DNA of 64,000 bases from Flavobacteriales bacterium (GTDB taxonomy: Bacteria; Bacteroidota; Bacteroidia; JACJYZ01). Below the pieces are notes generated by a model. The model was not told where the DNA came from and searched no databases. It was given only the letters and a program-made list of their open reading frames with translations. The first letter of the stretch is position 1. Each line of letters starts with the position of its first letter. A program made the position numbers and the translations under genes. The stretch lies in the NCBI GenBank assembly GCA_020635855.1, contig JACJYZ010000002.1:1240001-1304000 (forward strand), given 5' to 3'. Positions 1-7,720 of the stretch are shown piece after piece.

Positions 1-1
1 A

Positions 2-1225
2 CTATGCAATGCCCAAGGGATACCTGTTACTCCGAGGGGAGCCGGGACCGGCCTGAGCGGTGGTGCGTTACCTGTAATGGGCGGTGTGGTGATGGCCATG
101 GATCGTTTGAACCATATCCTGGAGATTGACGAAGCGAACTACCAGGCCACGGTGGAGCCCGGTGTGATCAATCAGGTGTTCCAGGAGGCTGTGGCTGCAA
201 AGGGATTGTATTACCCACCTGATCCCGCCAGCAAGGGGTCATGTTTTCTGGGTGGGAACATGGCCGAGTCGTCCGGAGGTCCGCATGCAGTCAAATATGG
301 TATTACGAGGGATTACGTGCTGAACCTGGAAGTAGTGCTTCCAACCGGTGAAGTGATTTGGACGGGAGCCAATGTGCTGAAGAACTCAACCGGATATAAT
401 CTGACCCAGCTGATGATCGGTAGTGAAGGTACGCTGGGTGTGATCACCAAAATCAGGTTGAAGTTGATCCCGCATCCGACCCGCACGCTGCTGATGTTTG
501 TGCCTTTTGTATCTGCTGAGAAGGCTTGTGCTGCTGTGGCCGCCGTGTTTCAAGCTGGCATCACGCCATCGGCATTGGAATTCATGGAACGGGATGCCTT
601 GTTGTGTGCCCGCAGCTATGATGACAACATCACCATAGATCCGGGAGAGGCGGAAGCTTATTTGTTGATTGAAGTGGATGGATTTGAAGAAGAGGTGTTG
701 ATTCGCGATTGTGAGCGGATATCAGAAGTATTGGAAGGGTTTGATGCGGGGGAGGTGCTATTTGCCGAATCGGAAGCCCAGAAAGAAACACTCTGGTACA
801 TGCGGAGAAAAGTGGCGGAAGCCGTGAAGCATGTGTCTGTATATAAGGAAGAGGATACCGTTGTTCCCCGCGCAGCCCTTCCGAAGTTGTTGAACGGGGT
901 GAAGGAGATAGGCAAGAAATACGGTTTCCGTTCGGTGTGCTACGGTCATGCGGGTGATGGCAACCTGCATGTGAATATTCTCAAAGACAACATGAGCGAT
1001 GAAGCCTGGAATGTGGACTTACCCAAAGGTATTCGGGAAATATTCAGGTTAACAGTAGAACTCGGCGGAACATTGTCGGGTGAACACGGAATCGGCTGGG
1101 TCCAGAAATCATACATGGACATCGCCTTCGGGAAAACCCAGCTGGAAATAATGAAAGGGATCAAACGTGTGTTTGATCCCAAGGGTATTCTGAATCCGGG
1201 AAAGATTTTCCCGGATGATGAGTGA
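2..1225 (+). CDS. FAD-linked oxidase, GlcD/D-lactate dehydrogenase type (5' truncated)
   Basis: This is the C-terminal part, about 407 codons, of an FAD-binding 2-hydroxyacid oxidase. The frame is open from base 2, so the usual first 60 or so residues lie outside the window. The visible part begins in the FAD pyrophosphate-binding segment (PRGAGTGLSGG). It continues through the FAD domain (GGNMAESSGGPHAVKYG, GSEGTLGVIT) into the FAD-oxidase C-terminal domain with YGHAGDGNLH near residue 315 and SGEHGIGWVQK near residue 360. The family oxidises glycolate or D-lactate at the membrane and passes electrons to carriers. Residues alone do not decide the substrate. The gene ends one base before the stop of the convergent zinc peptidase. 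An internal ATG at 77 is not the start, because the conserved motif lies upstream of it. Confidence 0.9.
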   Translation, partial: LCNAQGIPVTPRGAGTGLSGGALPVMGGVVMAMDRLNHILEIDEANYQATVEPGVINQVFQEAVAAKGLYYPPDPASKGSCFLGGNMAESSGGPHAVKYGITRDYVLNLEVVLPTGEVIWTGANVLKNSTGYNLTQLMIGSEGTLGVITKIRLKLIPHPTRTLLMFVPFVSAEKACAAVAAVFQAGITPSALEFMERDALLCARSYDDNITIDPGEAEAYLLIEVDGFEEEVLIRDCERISEVLEGFDAGEVLFAESEAQKETLWYMRRKVAEAVKHVSVYKEEDTVVPRAALPKLLNGVKEIGKKYGFRSVCYGHAGDGNLHVNILKDNMSDEAWNVDLPKGIREIFRLTVELGGTLSGEHGIGWVQKSYMDIAFGKTQLEIMKGIKRVFDPKGILNPGKIFPDDE

Positions 1226-1912
1226 TTAACTCCGCCGTCCGCTGAGCTGCGCTACATAGTACAGGAGCATCGTAACAGCAGAAAGGGCTGCAACTACATA
1301 AGTCATGGCCGCCCACTTGAGTGCATCCTTGGCTTCTTCTTGTTGCGTACCGGATGTGATCCTGGAACTTTCCAGCCATATCAAAGCACGGCGGCTCGCA
1401 TCAATCTCTACGGGAAGGGTTATCAGGCTGAAGAGGGCCAATGCGCCCTGGGCGATGATGACTGCCCAGATGATCTGCTCCATGTACATGCGGTAAGTGA
1501 AGCCAAGGAAAATGCTGCCGATGATAATGAAGTTCATAAAGCGTGAACTGAATGAAACCACTGGTACCATGGCAGATCTGAATCGGAGTGGGACATACTC
1601 GGTTGCGTGTTGAACGGCATGTCCTGTTTCGTGGGCGGCAACGGCAGCGGCAGCCACATTCATTCCATGATATACTTCCTTGCTGAGGTTGATGGTTTTC
1701 TTCGCAGGGTTATAATGATCGCTCAGGTGACCTTCTACTGAAATCACCTGCACGTCGGTGATGCGGTTGTCGCGTAGCATTCTTTCGGCTACTTCCTTGC
1801 CGGTCATTCCGGAACTCAATGTTGATTTGCTGTACTTCGCAAAACGGTTCTTCAACCTGCTACTTACTGCAGCTCCTACCAATGCGAATGCGATGATGAT
1901 GATAAAAAACAT
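1226..1912 (-). CDS. Membrane zinc metallopeptidase, YugP/Zn_peptidase_2 family
   Basis: This 228-residue protein matches the YugP-like neutral zinc metallopeptidases. An N-terminal membrane segment (residues 1-18) is followed by the zinc motif HETGH at residues 94-98, in the context AAHETGHAVQH. A likely third zinc ligand is Glu169 in LPVEIDAS. Two or three further hydrophobic segments lie around residues 112-165 and 198-222. Its natural substrates are not known. The ATG at 1912 gives a full-length family member. It is divergent from the small heat-shock gene, with a 232-bp gap holding no other gene, and convergent with the oxidase, with no spacer or terminator between them. Confidence 0.9.
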   Translation of the reverse strand: MFFIIIIAFALVGAAVSSRLKNRFAKYSKSTLSSGMTGKEVAERMLRDNRITDVQVISVEGHLSDHYNPAKKTINLSKEVYHGMNVAAAAVAAHETGHAVQHATEYVPLRFRSAMVPVVSFSSRFMNFIIIGSIFLGFTYRMYMEQIIWAVIIAQGALALFSLITLPVEIDASRRALIWLESSRITSGTQQEEAKDALKWAAMTYVVAALSAVTMLLYYVAQLSGRRS

Positions 1913-2130
1913 GGTGTCCTTTCTATGGTTGTTAAAAATCTCTGTAATCTGTTGCTATCAAAGCAATGTCCAAACTTTCATCTCCCCAAATGTATTCACT
2001 TGATGTGTAAAAATGTCATTCATGATCGTTAAAAATTCCCAATTTTCCCGTCATTGTGTCAGCGGATTCGGACTGGTACACGACTTGTTCGGTGAATGAC
2101 GAAACTCAATCATTCACCAACCAAAAATAT

Positions 2131-2137
2131 AAGGAGG
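2131..2137 (+). promoter_or_regulatory. Strong Shine-Dalgarno site of the small heat-shock gene
   Basis: AAGGAGG lies 7 bases before the ATG at 2145. Most genes in this window lack a recognisable Shine-Dalgarno site, as is usual in Bacteroidota, so this near-perfect site stands out and suggests strong translation. Confidence 0.7.
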
Positions 2138-2144
2138 ATTTGAT

Positions 2145-2579
2145 ATGACACTCATTAAATTTAAAAAGGGCGACCCCGCATTTCATCCTGCACTTTCAGA
2201 CTTTTTTGATGATTTTCTCTCGCCCGCCGTCTTCAACGGAGGCAGGGTTTCCATGCCCGCCGTGAATATTTCGGAGGCGGAGGACAAATACCACGTGGAG
2301 TTTTCCGCGCCCGGATTCAAAAAGGAAGACTTTGATGTAAAGGTTGAAAACGAAACACTAACTGTTTCGGCGGAATTCAAAGCTGAAAAGGAAGGGAAGG
2401 AAAAAAACTACTCCCGCAAAGAATTCAGCTTTGGCTCATTCAAACGTTCTTTCAGTTTACCCGAAAGCGTTAATGCCAATGCCATTCAGGCGCAGTATGA
2501 GAATGGAATCCTGAAGATTGATCTTCCCAAGAAGGAAGAGACCCAGGTATCACCTGCACGCCAGATCAAAATTTCATAA
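2145..2579 (+). CDS. Small heat-shock protein, Hsp20/alpha-crystallin family
   Basis: This 144-residue ATP-independent holdase chaperone keeps unfolding cytoplasmic proteins soluble under stress. A short N-terminal arm (FFDDFLSPAVF) precedes the alpha-crystallin domain at about residues 38-140. That domain contains the family-typical FSAPGFKKEDFDVKVENETL and the closing strand motif YENGILKIDLPKKEE. The length is normal for the family. A strong AAGGAGG site sits 7 bases upstream and a good terminator follows at 2599-2628, so the gene appears monocistronic. I did not find a CIRCE-type heat-shock operator. Confidence 0.95.
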   Translation: MTLIKFKKGDPAFHPALSDFFDDFLSPAVFNGGRVSMPAVNISEAEDKYHVEFSAPGFKKEDFDVKVENETLTVSAEFKAEKEGKEKNYSRKEFSFGSFKRSFSLPESVNANAIQAQYENGILKIDLPKKEETQVSPARQIKIS

Positions 2580-2598
2580 TGCTTGCAGGTAATCGCAG

Positions 2599-2628
2599 AA
2601 AAGGGTGCACCCGTTGCACCCTTTTTTA
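2599..2628 (+). terminator. Rho-independent terminator after the small heat-shock gene
   Basis: The hairpin AAAGGGTGCA / TGCACCCTTT has a short loop (CCCGT) and is followed by a run of six T. Confidence 0.85.
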
Positions 2629-2664
2629 TTGATGCGACGGAAGAAGGTGTTTTGTTGAATTGCG

Positions 2665-2672
2665 TAGCTTTG
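2665..2672 (+). promoter_or_regulatory. Bacteroidota -7 element TAGCTTTG before surE
   Basis: TAGCTTTG matches TAnnTTTG exactly and ends 5 bases before the ATG at 2678. The expected start of transcription falls on or next to that ATG. I see no TTG at the usual -33 spacing. Confidence 0.6.
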
Positions 2673-2677
2673 CGACA

Positions 2678-3454
2678 ATGCAAGACACTTCTAAGAGGCC
2701 GGTTATTCTGGTCACCAATGACGACGGGATCAAGGCCCCGGGATTGCGGACACTGATCCGCATCATGAACGAATTCGGCGATGTGCTGGTTGTGGCACCC
2801 GATAAACCGCAATCGGGAATGGGGCATGCGATCACCATTCATTCTCCCCTGAGGTTGCAGGAGGTACAGATCAACGGACACCGTGAATATGAGTGTTCCG
2901 GCACCCCGGTGGATTGCGTGAAGTTGGCGGTGAACCAACTGCTCCATCGCAAACCGGATCTTTGTGTGTCCGGCATCAATCATGGTCAGAATTCTTCGAT
3001 CAATGTGATCTACAGCGGTACCATGTCGGCAGCGGTGGAAGGTGCCATTGAAAGCATTCCTTCCATTGGTTTTTCTCTTTTGGATCACTCCGTAGGGGCT
3101 GATTTTTCCGAAGCGGAGGATGTGGTGCGGCAGGTGGTGTCACAGGTACTGGAGCATGGACTTCCGGAGGGAACCTGCCTCAATGTGAACATCCCCCGTA
3201 AGTCGGAAGAAAAACTGAAAGGTATCAAAGTATGCCGTCAGGCCATGGCGCGATACGAGGAGGAATTCGAAGAAAGACGCGACCCGATGGGTATTCCCTA
3301 TTTCTGGCTGACAGGTGTTTTCCGCATACAGGATCACGGAGAGGATACCGATGAATGGGCACTGAAGAACCACTATGTATCTGTGGTGCCTGTGCAATTT
3401 GATATGACTTCTCATCACTCGATCAGTACATTGAACCAATGGGACTTTGAATGA
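2678..3454 (+). CDS. surE: 5'/3'-nucleotidase SurE
   Basis: This 258-residue metal-dependent phosphatase acts on nucleoside 5'- and 3'-monophosphates. The N-terminal motif ILVTNDDGI carries the metal-binding Asp pair (residues 15-16). It is followed by SGMGHAITIHSPL and SGINHGQNSSINVIYSGTM, which hold the Ser and Asn ligands and the fold signature. I chose the ATG at 2678 over an in-frame TTG at 2660, because a -7 promoter element lies between the two. The stop overlaps the start of the next gene, and lpxB follows, an order often seen in this phylum. Confidence 0.95.
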   Translation: MQDTSKRPVILVTNDDGIKAPGLRTLIRIMNEFGDVLVVAPDKPQSGMGHAITIHSPLRLQEVQINGHREYECSGTPVDCVKLAVNQLLHRKPDLCVSGINHGQNSSINVIYSGTMSAAVEGAIESIPSIGFSLLDHSVGADFSEAEDVVRQVVSQVLEHGLPEGTCLNVNIPRKSEEKLKGIKVCRQAMARYEEEFEERRDPMGIPYFWLTGVFRIQDHGEDTDEWALKNHYVSVVPVQFDMTSHHSISTLNQWDFE

Positions 3455-3765
3455 ACTGGAAGCTCAGATACAACCGGGTAAGCCTGGGTGTGGTACTCGG
3501 AACGTTGGGTCCCTTCCTGGGTTTCTGGTTCTATTACTTCATTACTTTGATGGGTGGGCAAATGAAACATACTCCCATGGGGTTTGTGCATTTTGTAATG
3601 AATACCCCCAGCGTGCAATCGCCGGTGGTGAGCCTGAGCCTGATTATGAACCTGGCCCTCTTTTTCTTTTTTATCTGGAAAAAGATGGATCTGGCCGCCC
3701 GCGGCGTGCTGACGATGACCATGTTCGCATGGGCACCGTTGGTGGTGTATCTCAAGTTTCATTAA
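3451..3765 (+). CDS. Small hypothetical membrane protein between surE and lpxB
   Basis: This 104-residue protein is predominantly hydrophobic, with likely membrane spans at about residues 8-33, 48-71 and 82-102. It has no catalytic motif I recognise. Its ATG overlaps the surE stop (ATGA), and lpxB starts 13 bases downstream, so the three genes should be co-transcribed and translationally coupled. The position suggests an envelope or lipid A related role, but that is inference only. Confidence 0.75.
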   Translation: MNWKLRYNRVSLGVVLGTLGPFLGFWFYYFITLMGGQMKHTPMGFVHFVMNTPSVQSPVVSLSLIMNLALFFFFIWKKMDLAARGVLTMTMFAWAPLVVYLKFH

Positions 3766-3777
3766 GCATATCATTCG

Positions 3778-4884
3778 GTGAAGTATTATATCATCGCAGG
3801 TGAGGCATCCGGTGATCTGCATGCGGCGAACCTGGTAAAGGCTATTCGAAGTATTGACCCGGACGCACAGTTGCGCGGCTGGGGTGGTGATCGGATGCAG
3901 GCGGCTGGTGTGGAGATTGTGAAACACTACCGCGAAACTGCTTTTATGGGTTTCTTTGAAGTGATCCGGCATCTGCCCCAGATCCTGCGCCTTATCCGTT
4001 TTTGTAAGAAAGACCTGGTAGGCTACGCTCCGGATAAAGTGATCCTGGTTGATTACCCCGGCTTTAACTTACGGATCGCAACGTTTGCAAAATCCCGCCA
4101 ACTGCCCGTTTATTATTATATCTCACCACAGGTGTGGGCCTGGAAGGCTTCGCGTGTGAAGAAGATCAGGCGTGATGTGCGCAGGATGCTGGTGATCCTT
4201 CCTTTTGAACAGGAATTTTATTCGAAGTACAACTACCATGTGGATTTTGTCGGACATCCGCTACTTGATGCACTGGCCCATGAAAAATCCACGGAACCAT
4301 CGGATGTATACCGCTCCCGGCTGAGTTTGGATGGGAGGCCCATTGTTGCATTGTTGCCCGGAAGCAGGAAACAGGAGGTGCAACGAATGTTGCCTGTTAT
4401 GCTCGAGGCCGCCCGAAAAACCCCCGGTTACCAGTTTGTAATCGGTAAGGCTCCTTCTCTTGATGATGATTTCTACCAGCAGGTTTGCGGGGTGCATTCC
4501 CCCGTTCTGGCGCCTGATACCCATGAGCTTCTTCGCCATTCCGCGGCTGCCCTGGTGACTTCCGGAACGGCCACCCTGGAAACCGCCTTGCTGGGTATCC
4601 CTCAGGTGGTGTGCTACAAAGGCGCTACATTATCTTACCTGATTGCGAAACAACTTGTAAACATTTCCTATATTTCCCTCGTAAACCTTATTCTGGACCG
4701 CGAAGTTGTGAAGGAGCTGATTCAAAAGGATTGCAATCCGGATAAAGTGTTGAACGAACTTGCGCGCATCCTGCCGGGCGGCGATCAAAGGGAGCGCATC
4801 TTGAAAGATTATATGGAATTGGCCAAAACCCTTGGTGGTAAAGGAGCTTCAGGGCGGGCAGCTGAGTTCATCTGCAACGGTTGA
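3778..4884 (+). CDS. lpxB: Lipid-A-disaccharide synthase LpxB
   Basis: This 368-residue GT19 glycosyltransferase condenses UDP-2,3-diacylglucosamine with lipid X to form the lipid A disaccharide at the inner-membrane face. Diagnostic segments are AGEASGDLHAANLV at the N-terminus, YISPQVWAWK, FVGHPLLDAL, ALLPGSRKQEV and TSGTATLETALLGIPQVV. It starts with GTG at 3778, which places the conserved N-terminal motif at the very start. Its presence shows a Gram-negative envelope with lipid A. Confidence 0.95.
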   Translation: MKYYIIAGEASGDLHAANLVKAIRSIDPDAQLRGWGGDRMQAAGVEIVKHYRETAFMGFFEVIRHLPQILRLIRFCKKDLVGYAPDKVILVDYPGFNLRIATFAKSRQLPVYYYISPQVWAWKASRVKKIRRDVRRMLVILPFEQEFYSKYNYHVDFVGHPLLDALAHEKSTEPSDVYRSRLSLDGRPIVALLPGSRKQEVQRMLPVMLEAARKTPGYQFVIGKAPSLDDDFYQQVCGVHSPVLAPDTHELLRHSAAALVTSGTATLETALLGIPQVVCYKGATLSYLIAKQLVNISYISLVNLILDREVVKELIQKDCNPDKVLNELARILPGGDQRERILKDYMELAKTLGGKGASGRAAEFICNG

Positions 4885-4973
4885 GTTAAAAAAAATGAAA
4901 CCCGCGCCGTAGAGTCCCGTAACAAAGCGTCCTGACAATAAAAAGGCTGGTTATGAAGCGATTGGGGGATTTC

Positions 4974-4981
4974 TATATTTG
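4974..4981 (+). promoter_or_regulatory. -7 element TATATTTG before the SpoIID-like gene
   Basis: TATATTTG matches TAnnTTTG exactly and ends 4 bases before the ATG at 4986. It rules against the in-frame ATG at 4953 and implies a leaderless or nearly leaderless transcript. No clear -33 TTG was found. Confidence 0.6.
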
Positions 4982-4985
4982 TAGC

Positions 4986-6143
4986 ATGACGCGTAAGTCC
5001 GTATTCATCTTCCTGTGGATATGTTTGTGTACATCATGGATTCATGCTGAAACCATGAGCATTGGTGTTATGCGCAGCAAGGTCATCAAGTCGATTGTGG
5101 TGACACCCGATGAAGGTGGCTATTACCTCTTTGCCGACGGGCATAAGATACTGGATGTGGGTACTTCCAGCATGATCCAGCTGAGTCTTGACGATGGTCG
5201 CGTGCGTGTACGTAGCTTCGACCAGGACATGGGCAGTTATCACAAAATCATGTTTCTGTCGGAAAACGCAGACAACAGTTTAAGGTTGAAGCCGGTGTAT
5301 CCGGATATGGCCATCAAGAAATACGATGATCACCTAGAAATCACTGCCAACAACAGCAGCTTGCTGTTAACCAATAAGGTTGCTTTGGAAGATTACGTGG
5401 CAGGGGTGGTAGAAGCAGAGGTAGGATACAAAGCCGCTCACGAGTTTTTGAAAGTGCAGGCGATCCTGGCACGCACATATGCGCTTTCCCATGCCTCCCG
5501 CCATGTCAATGACGGATACGATCTGTGTGATGATGTGCATTGCCAGGTATATGCACACAAAACCATTCATTATAACATCCTGGATGCTGTAAGGGAAACC
5601 AAGGGGATGGTGCTGATTGATAACAACCTGCACATGATCACGGCCGCATTTCACAGCAATTGTGGCGGACAAACAAGCAACTCGGAAGATGTGTGGTTGA
5701 CGCAAAAGCCTTATCTCAGATCCGTTGTAGATACCTTTTGCACCAGCCAGCACAATGCACATTGGACCTTGGAGGTCAGCAAGAGCGACTGGAAACAATA
5801 CCTGAAAACACATCAGGATAAATCCATCGATGATACTGCGCTGGACCGTGTCGCATGTTCTTTTCCACAAAACGAACGCCAGGTGTTTTATGCCAGTACC
5901 GATATTCCTTTGAAGAATATCAGGTCGGATTGGAACCTGAAGTCTACCTATTTCTCCGTGGTCGAAAAAGGTGAACACGTTATCCTGAACGGAAGAGGAT
6001 ATGGACACGGGGTTGGATTGTGCCAGGAAGGTGCCATGCGCATGGCGTTGCTAGGCAAGAACTACAAAGAAATTCTGGAATACTACTATGAGGGCGTTAA
6101 TCTTGTCAGCATCGAAGCGCTGAAGTTCTTCCTCGAAGAGTAA
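4986..6143 (+). CDS. Secreted SpoIID/LytB-domain protein
   Basis: This 385-residue exported protein carries a SpoIID-type domain. In sporulating bacteria SpoIID is a lytic transglycosylase acting on peptidoglycan stripped of stem peptides, and non-sporulators carry homologues as cell-wall enzymes. The signal peptide (MTRKSVFIFLWICLCTSWIHA) covers residues 1-21. The domain is shown by LEDYVAGVVEAEVGY, KVQAILARTYAL, FHSNCGGQTSNSEDVW and, near the C-terminus, GRGYGHGVGLCQEGAMRMA. The start at 4986 gives a clean signal peptide; an upstream in-frame ATG (4953) precedes the -7 element and adds an unlikely leader. The stop overlaps the start of the ComEC-like gene (TAATG). Confidence 0.85.
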   Translation: MTRKSVFIFLWICLCTSWIHAETMSIGVMRSKVIKSIVVTPDEGGYYLFADGHKILDVGTSSMIQLSLDDGRVRVRSFDQDMGSYHKIMFLSENADNSLRLKPVYPDMAIKKYDDHLEITANNSSLLLTNKVALEDYVAGVVEAEVGYKAAHEFLKVQAILARTYALSHASRHVNDGYDLCDDVHCQVYAHKTIHYNILDAVRETKGMVLIDNNLHMITAAFHSNCGGQTSNSEDVWLTQKPYLRSVVDTFCTSQHNAHWTLEVSKSDWKQYLKTHQDKSIDDTALDRVACSFPQNERQVFYASTDIPLKNIRSDWNLKSTYFSVVEKGEHVILNGRGYGHGVGLCQEGAMRMALLGKNYKEILEYYYEGVNLVSIEALKFFLEE

Positions 6144-7720
6144 TGCCCCCCATCACCTCCGAACCGTTTTTCAAAATACTACTTCCATTCATCGCAGGGA
6201 TCAGTCTTGCATTCCTGGTGAAAATACAGCACGAGGCCATACCGGTTCTCGTGCTTTTTTTTGCTGCACTCTTCGCCTGCCTTTCATTGATCAACCGGAG
6301 ATCCCTGCGTTATGTCATGGCGCTATCCGCCGTTTGCCTGTGGTGCTTGATGGGGTACCAGTCGGTCCTTTCGCATTCCGATGCCTTTCGTTCAGATCGT
6401 ATCCTTGTTCCTGATTCAGCGGTGGTGGTACACGGATGGGCGTACATATGTGAAAAGCCAGTGAAGAAAAAGTACTTCGTCAGCACCGTAGCCAGGGTAT
6501 ATCTACCTGCTTCGGGTGATGTTCCTGCCAGGAACGGGCTGTTGGAATTGCATTTTCCCAAAGACGGTGCTTGGGTGCAACCGGTCAAAGGGGATTGGCT
6601 GGATGTGGATGGTATGCTCCAACCTTTCTCCTCCGGTAGAAACTTTGATTATGCCGGCTATATGTGGAGAAAGAATGTGTTCGGGTATGTGAAAGTGCAA
6701 AGCCGAAAGACCAGGGTGCTGCATGGTGCCAATATGAATGATAAAGAAACATGGCCCGGGTTTCCCGACTTGCAAGGATTTGGTTTGTCTCCAACAACGG
6801 GCGGATTTTTAAAAGCGTTGCTGATAGGTGATCGGAGTGAATTGGATCCGTCGATCCGTCGTGCTTTTTCCGATGCGGGGGTGATTCATGTGTTGGCATT
6901 GTCGGGCCTGCATGTAGGCATCCTGTTTCTTTTGTTGAGCCGGGTGTTTTCGTGGCTGCCTGTTCGTTCGGGATGGTCATGGGCTTCCCTGGTTGTACAG
7001 GCTGTTTTGATGTGGCTCTACGCCTGGTACACCGGTTTTTCTCCTTCTGTTTGTCGGGCCACAACCATGATCACTTTATGGATGATCGGTAGCCGGTTGT
7101 CCAGAGGACGCCGTCCCATGAATGTGCTGTTGTCTTCGGCATTCCTGTTGCTTTTGGTGAACCCCATGTTTTTGTTTGAACCCGGTTTTCAACTGTCATA
7201 CCTTGCTGTCGGTGGTATCCTGTGGTTACATGGTCCGCTTCAGCGCAGCATCCGTTTTCGATACGATTGGGCGAACAAATTATGGTCGCTTGCTGCATTG
7301 TCTCTTTCTGCTCAATTGGCGACGTTCCCATTGGTTGCGTATTACTTCAGTCAATTCCCGACATATTTTCTTTTGTCCAATTTGTGGGTGGTTCCCTTCG
7401 TGGCGGTGTGCGTGTATGCGGGTGTAGGGTTGTTGTTGATGGTGCATATACCGGTGGTTGGTGGGTTTCTGGGTGAGGTGCTTCATGGTATGTTGTACCT
7501 CTTGATCAGGGGCGTGGGGTGGATGGCGGACTGGCCCGGTGCTGTGATCAGGATCAGGTTTGACATGCTGGATGTGTGCCTCATGTATCTGGCGCTAGGA
7601 CTGGTTTGCACATACCTTATGCATGGAGGTATACGCAAGCTTCAGGCAGGTTTGGGCACAATCCTGTTGCTGCTTTTATGTGATGTGGTTGGGAAGTATG
7701 CGGTTGTGGTCAACGGGTGA
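6143..7720 (+). CDS. ComEC/Rec2-family competence channel, without the C-terminal hydrolase domain
   Basis: This 525-residue polytopic membrane protein belongs to the family that moves single-stranded DNA across the inner membrane during natural transformation. The N-terminal part (residues 1-200) has two or three spans and a DUF4131-like soluble segment. The Competence domain follows with the signature VLALSGLHVGILFLL and about eight more spans. The C-terminus stops after the membrane domain, so the metallo-beta-lactamase-like domain found in ComEC of Firmicutes and many Proteobacteria is absent. It overlaps the upstream SpoIID-like gene by one base and the convergent M23 peptidase by 11 bases. 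Confidence 0.85.
   Translation: MPPITSEPFFKILLPFIAGISLAFLVKIQHEAIPVLVLFFAALFACLSLINRRSLRYVMALSAVCLWCLMGYQSVLSHSDAFRSDRILVPDSAVVVHGWAYICEKPVKKKYFVSTVARVYLPASGDVPARNGLLELHFPKDGAWVQPVKGDWLDVDGMLQPFSSGRNFDYAGYMWRKNVFGYVKVQSRKTRVLHGANMNDKETWPGFPDLQGFGLSPTTGGFLKALLIGDRSELDPSIRRAFSDAGVIHVLALSGLHVGILFLLLSRVFSWLPVRSGWSWASLVVQAVLMWLYAWYTGFSPSVCRATTMITLWMIGSRLSRGRRPMNVLLSSAFLLLLVNPMFLFEPGFQLSYLAVGGILWLHGPLQRSIRFRYDWANKLWSLAALSLSAQLATFPLVAYYFSQFPTYFLLSNLWVVPFVAVCVYAGVGLLLMVHIPVVGGFLGEVLHGMLYLLIRGVGWMADWPGAVIRIRFDMLDVCLMYLALGLVCTYLMHGGIRKLQAGLGTILLLLLCDVVGKYAVVVNG

Noticed and set aside
1913..2144. CIRCE-type operator before the small heat-shock gene
   Set aside because: I looked for TTAGCACTC-N9-GAGTGCTAA-like arms and found none.
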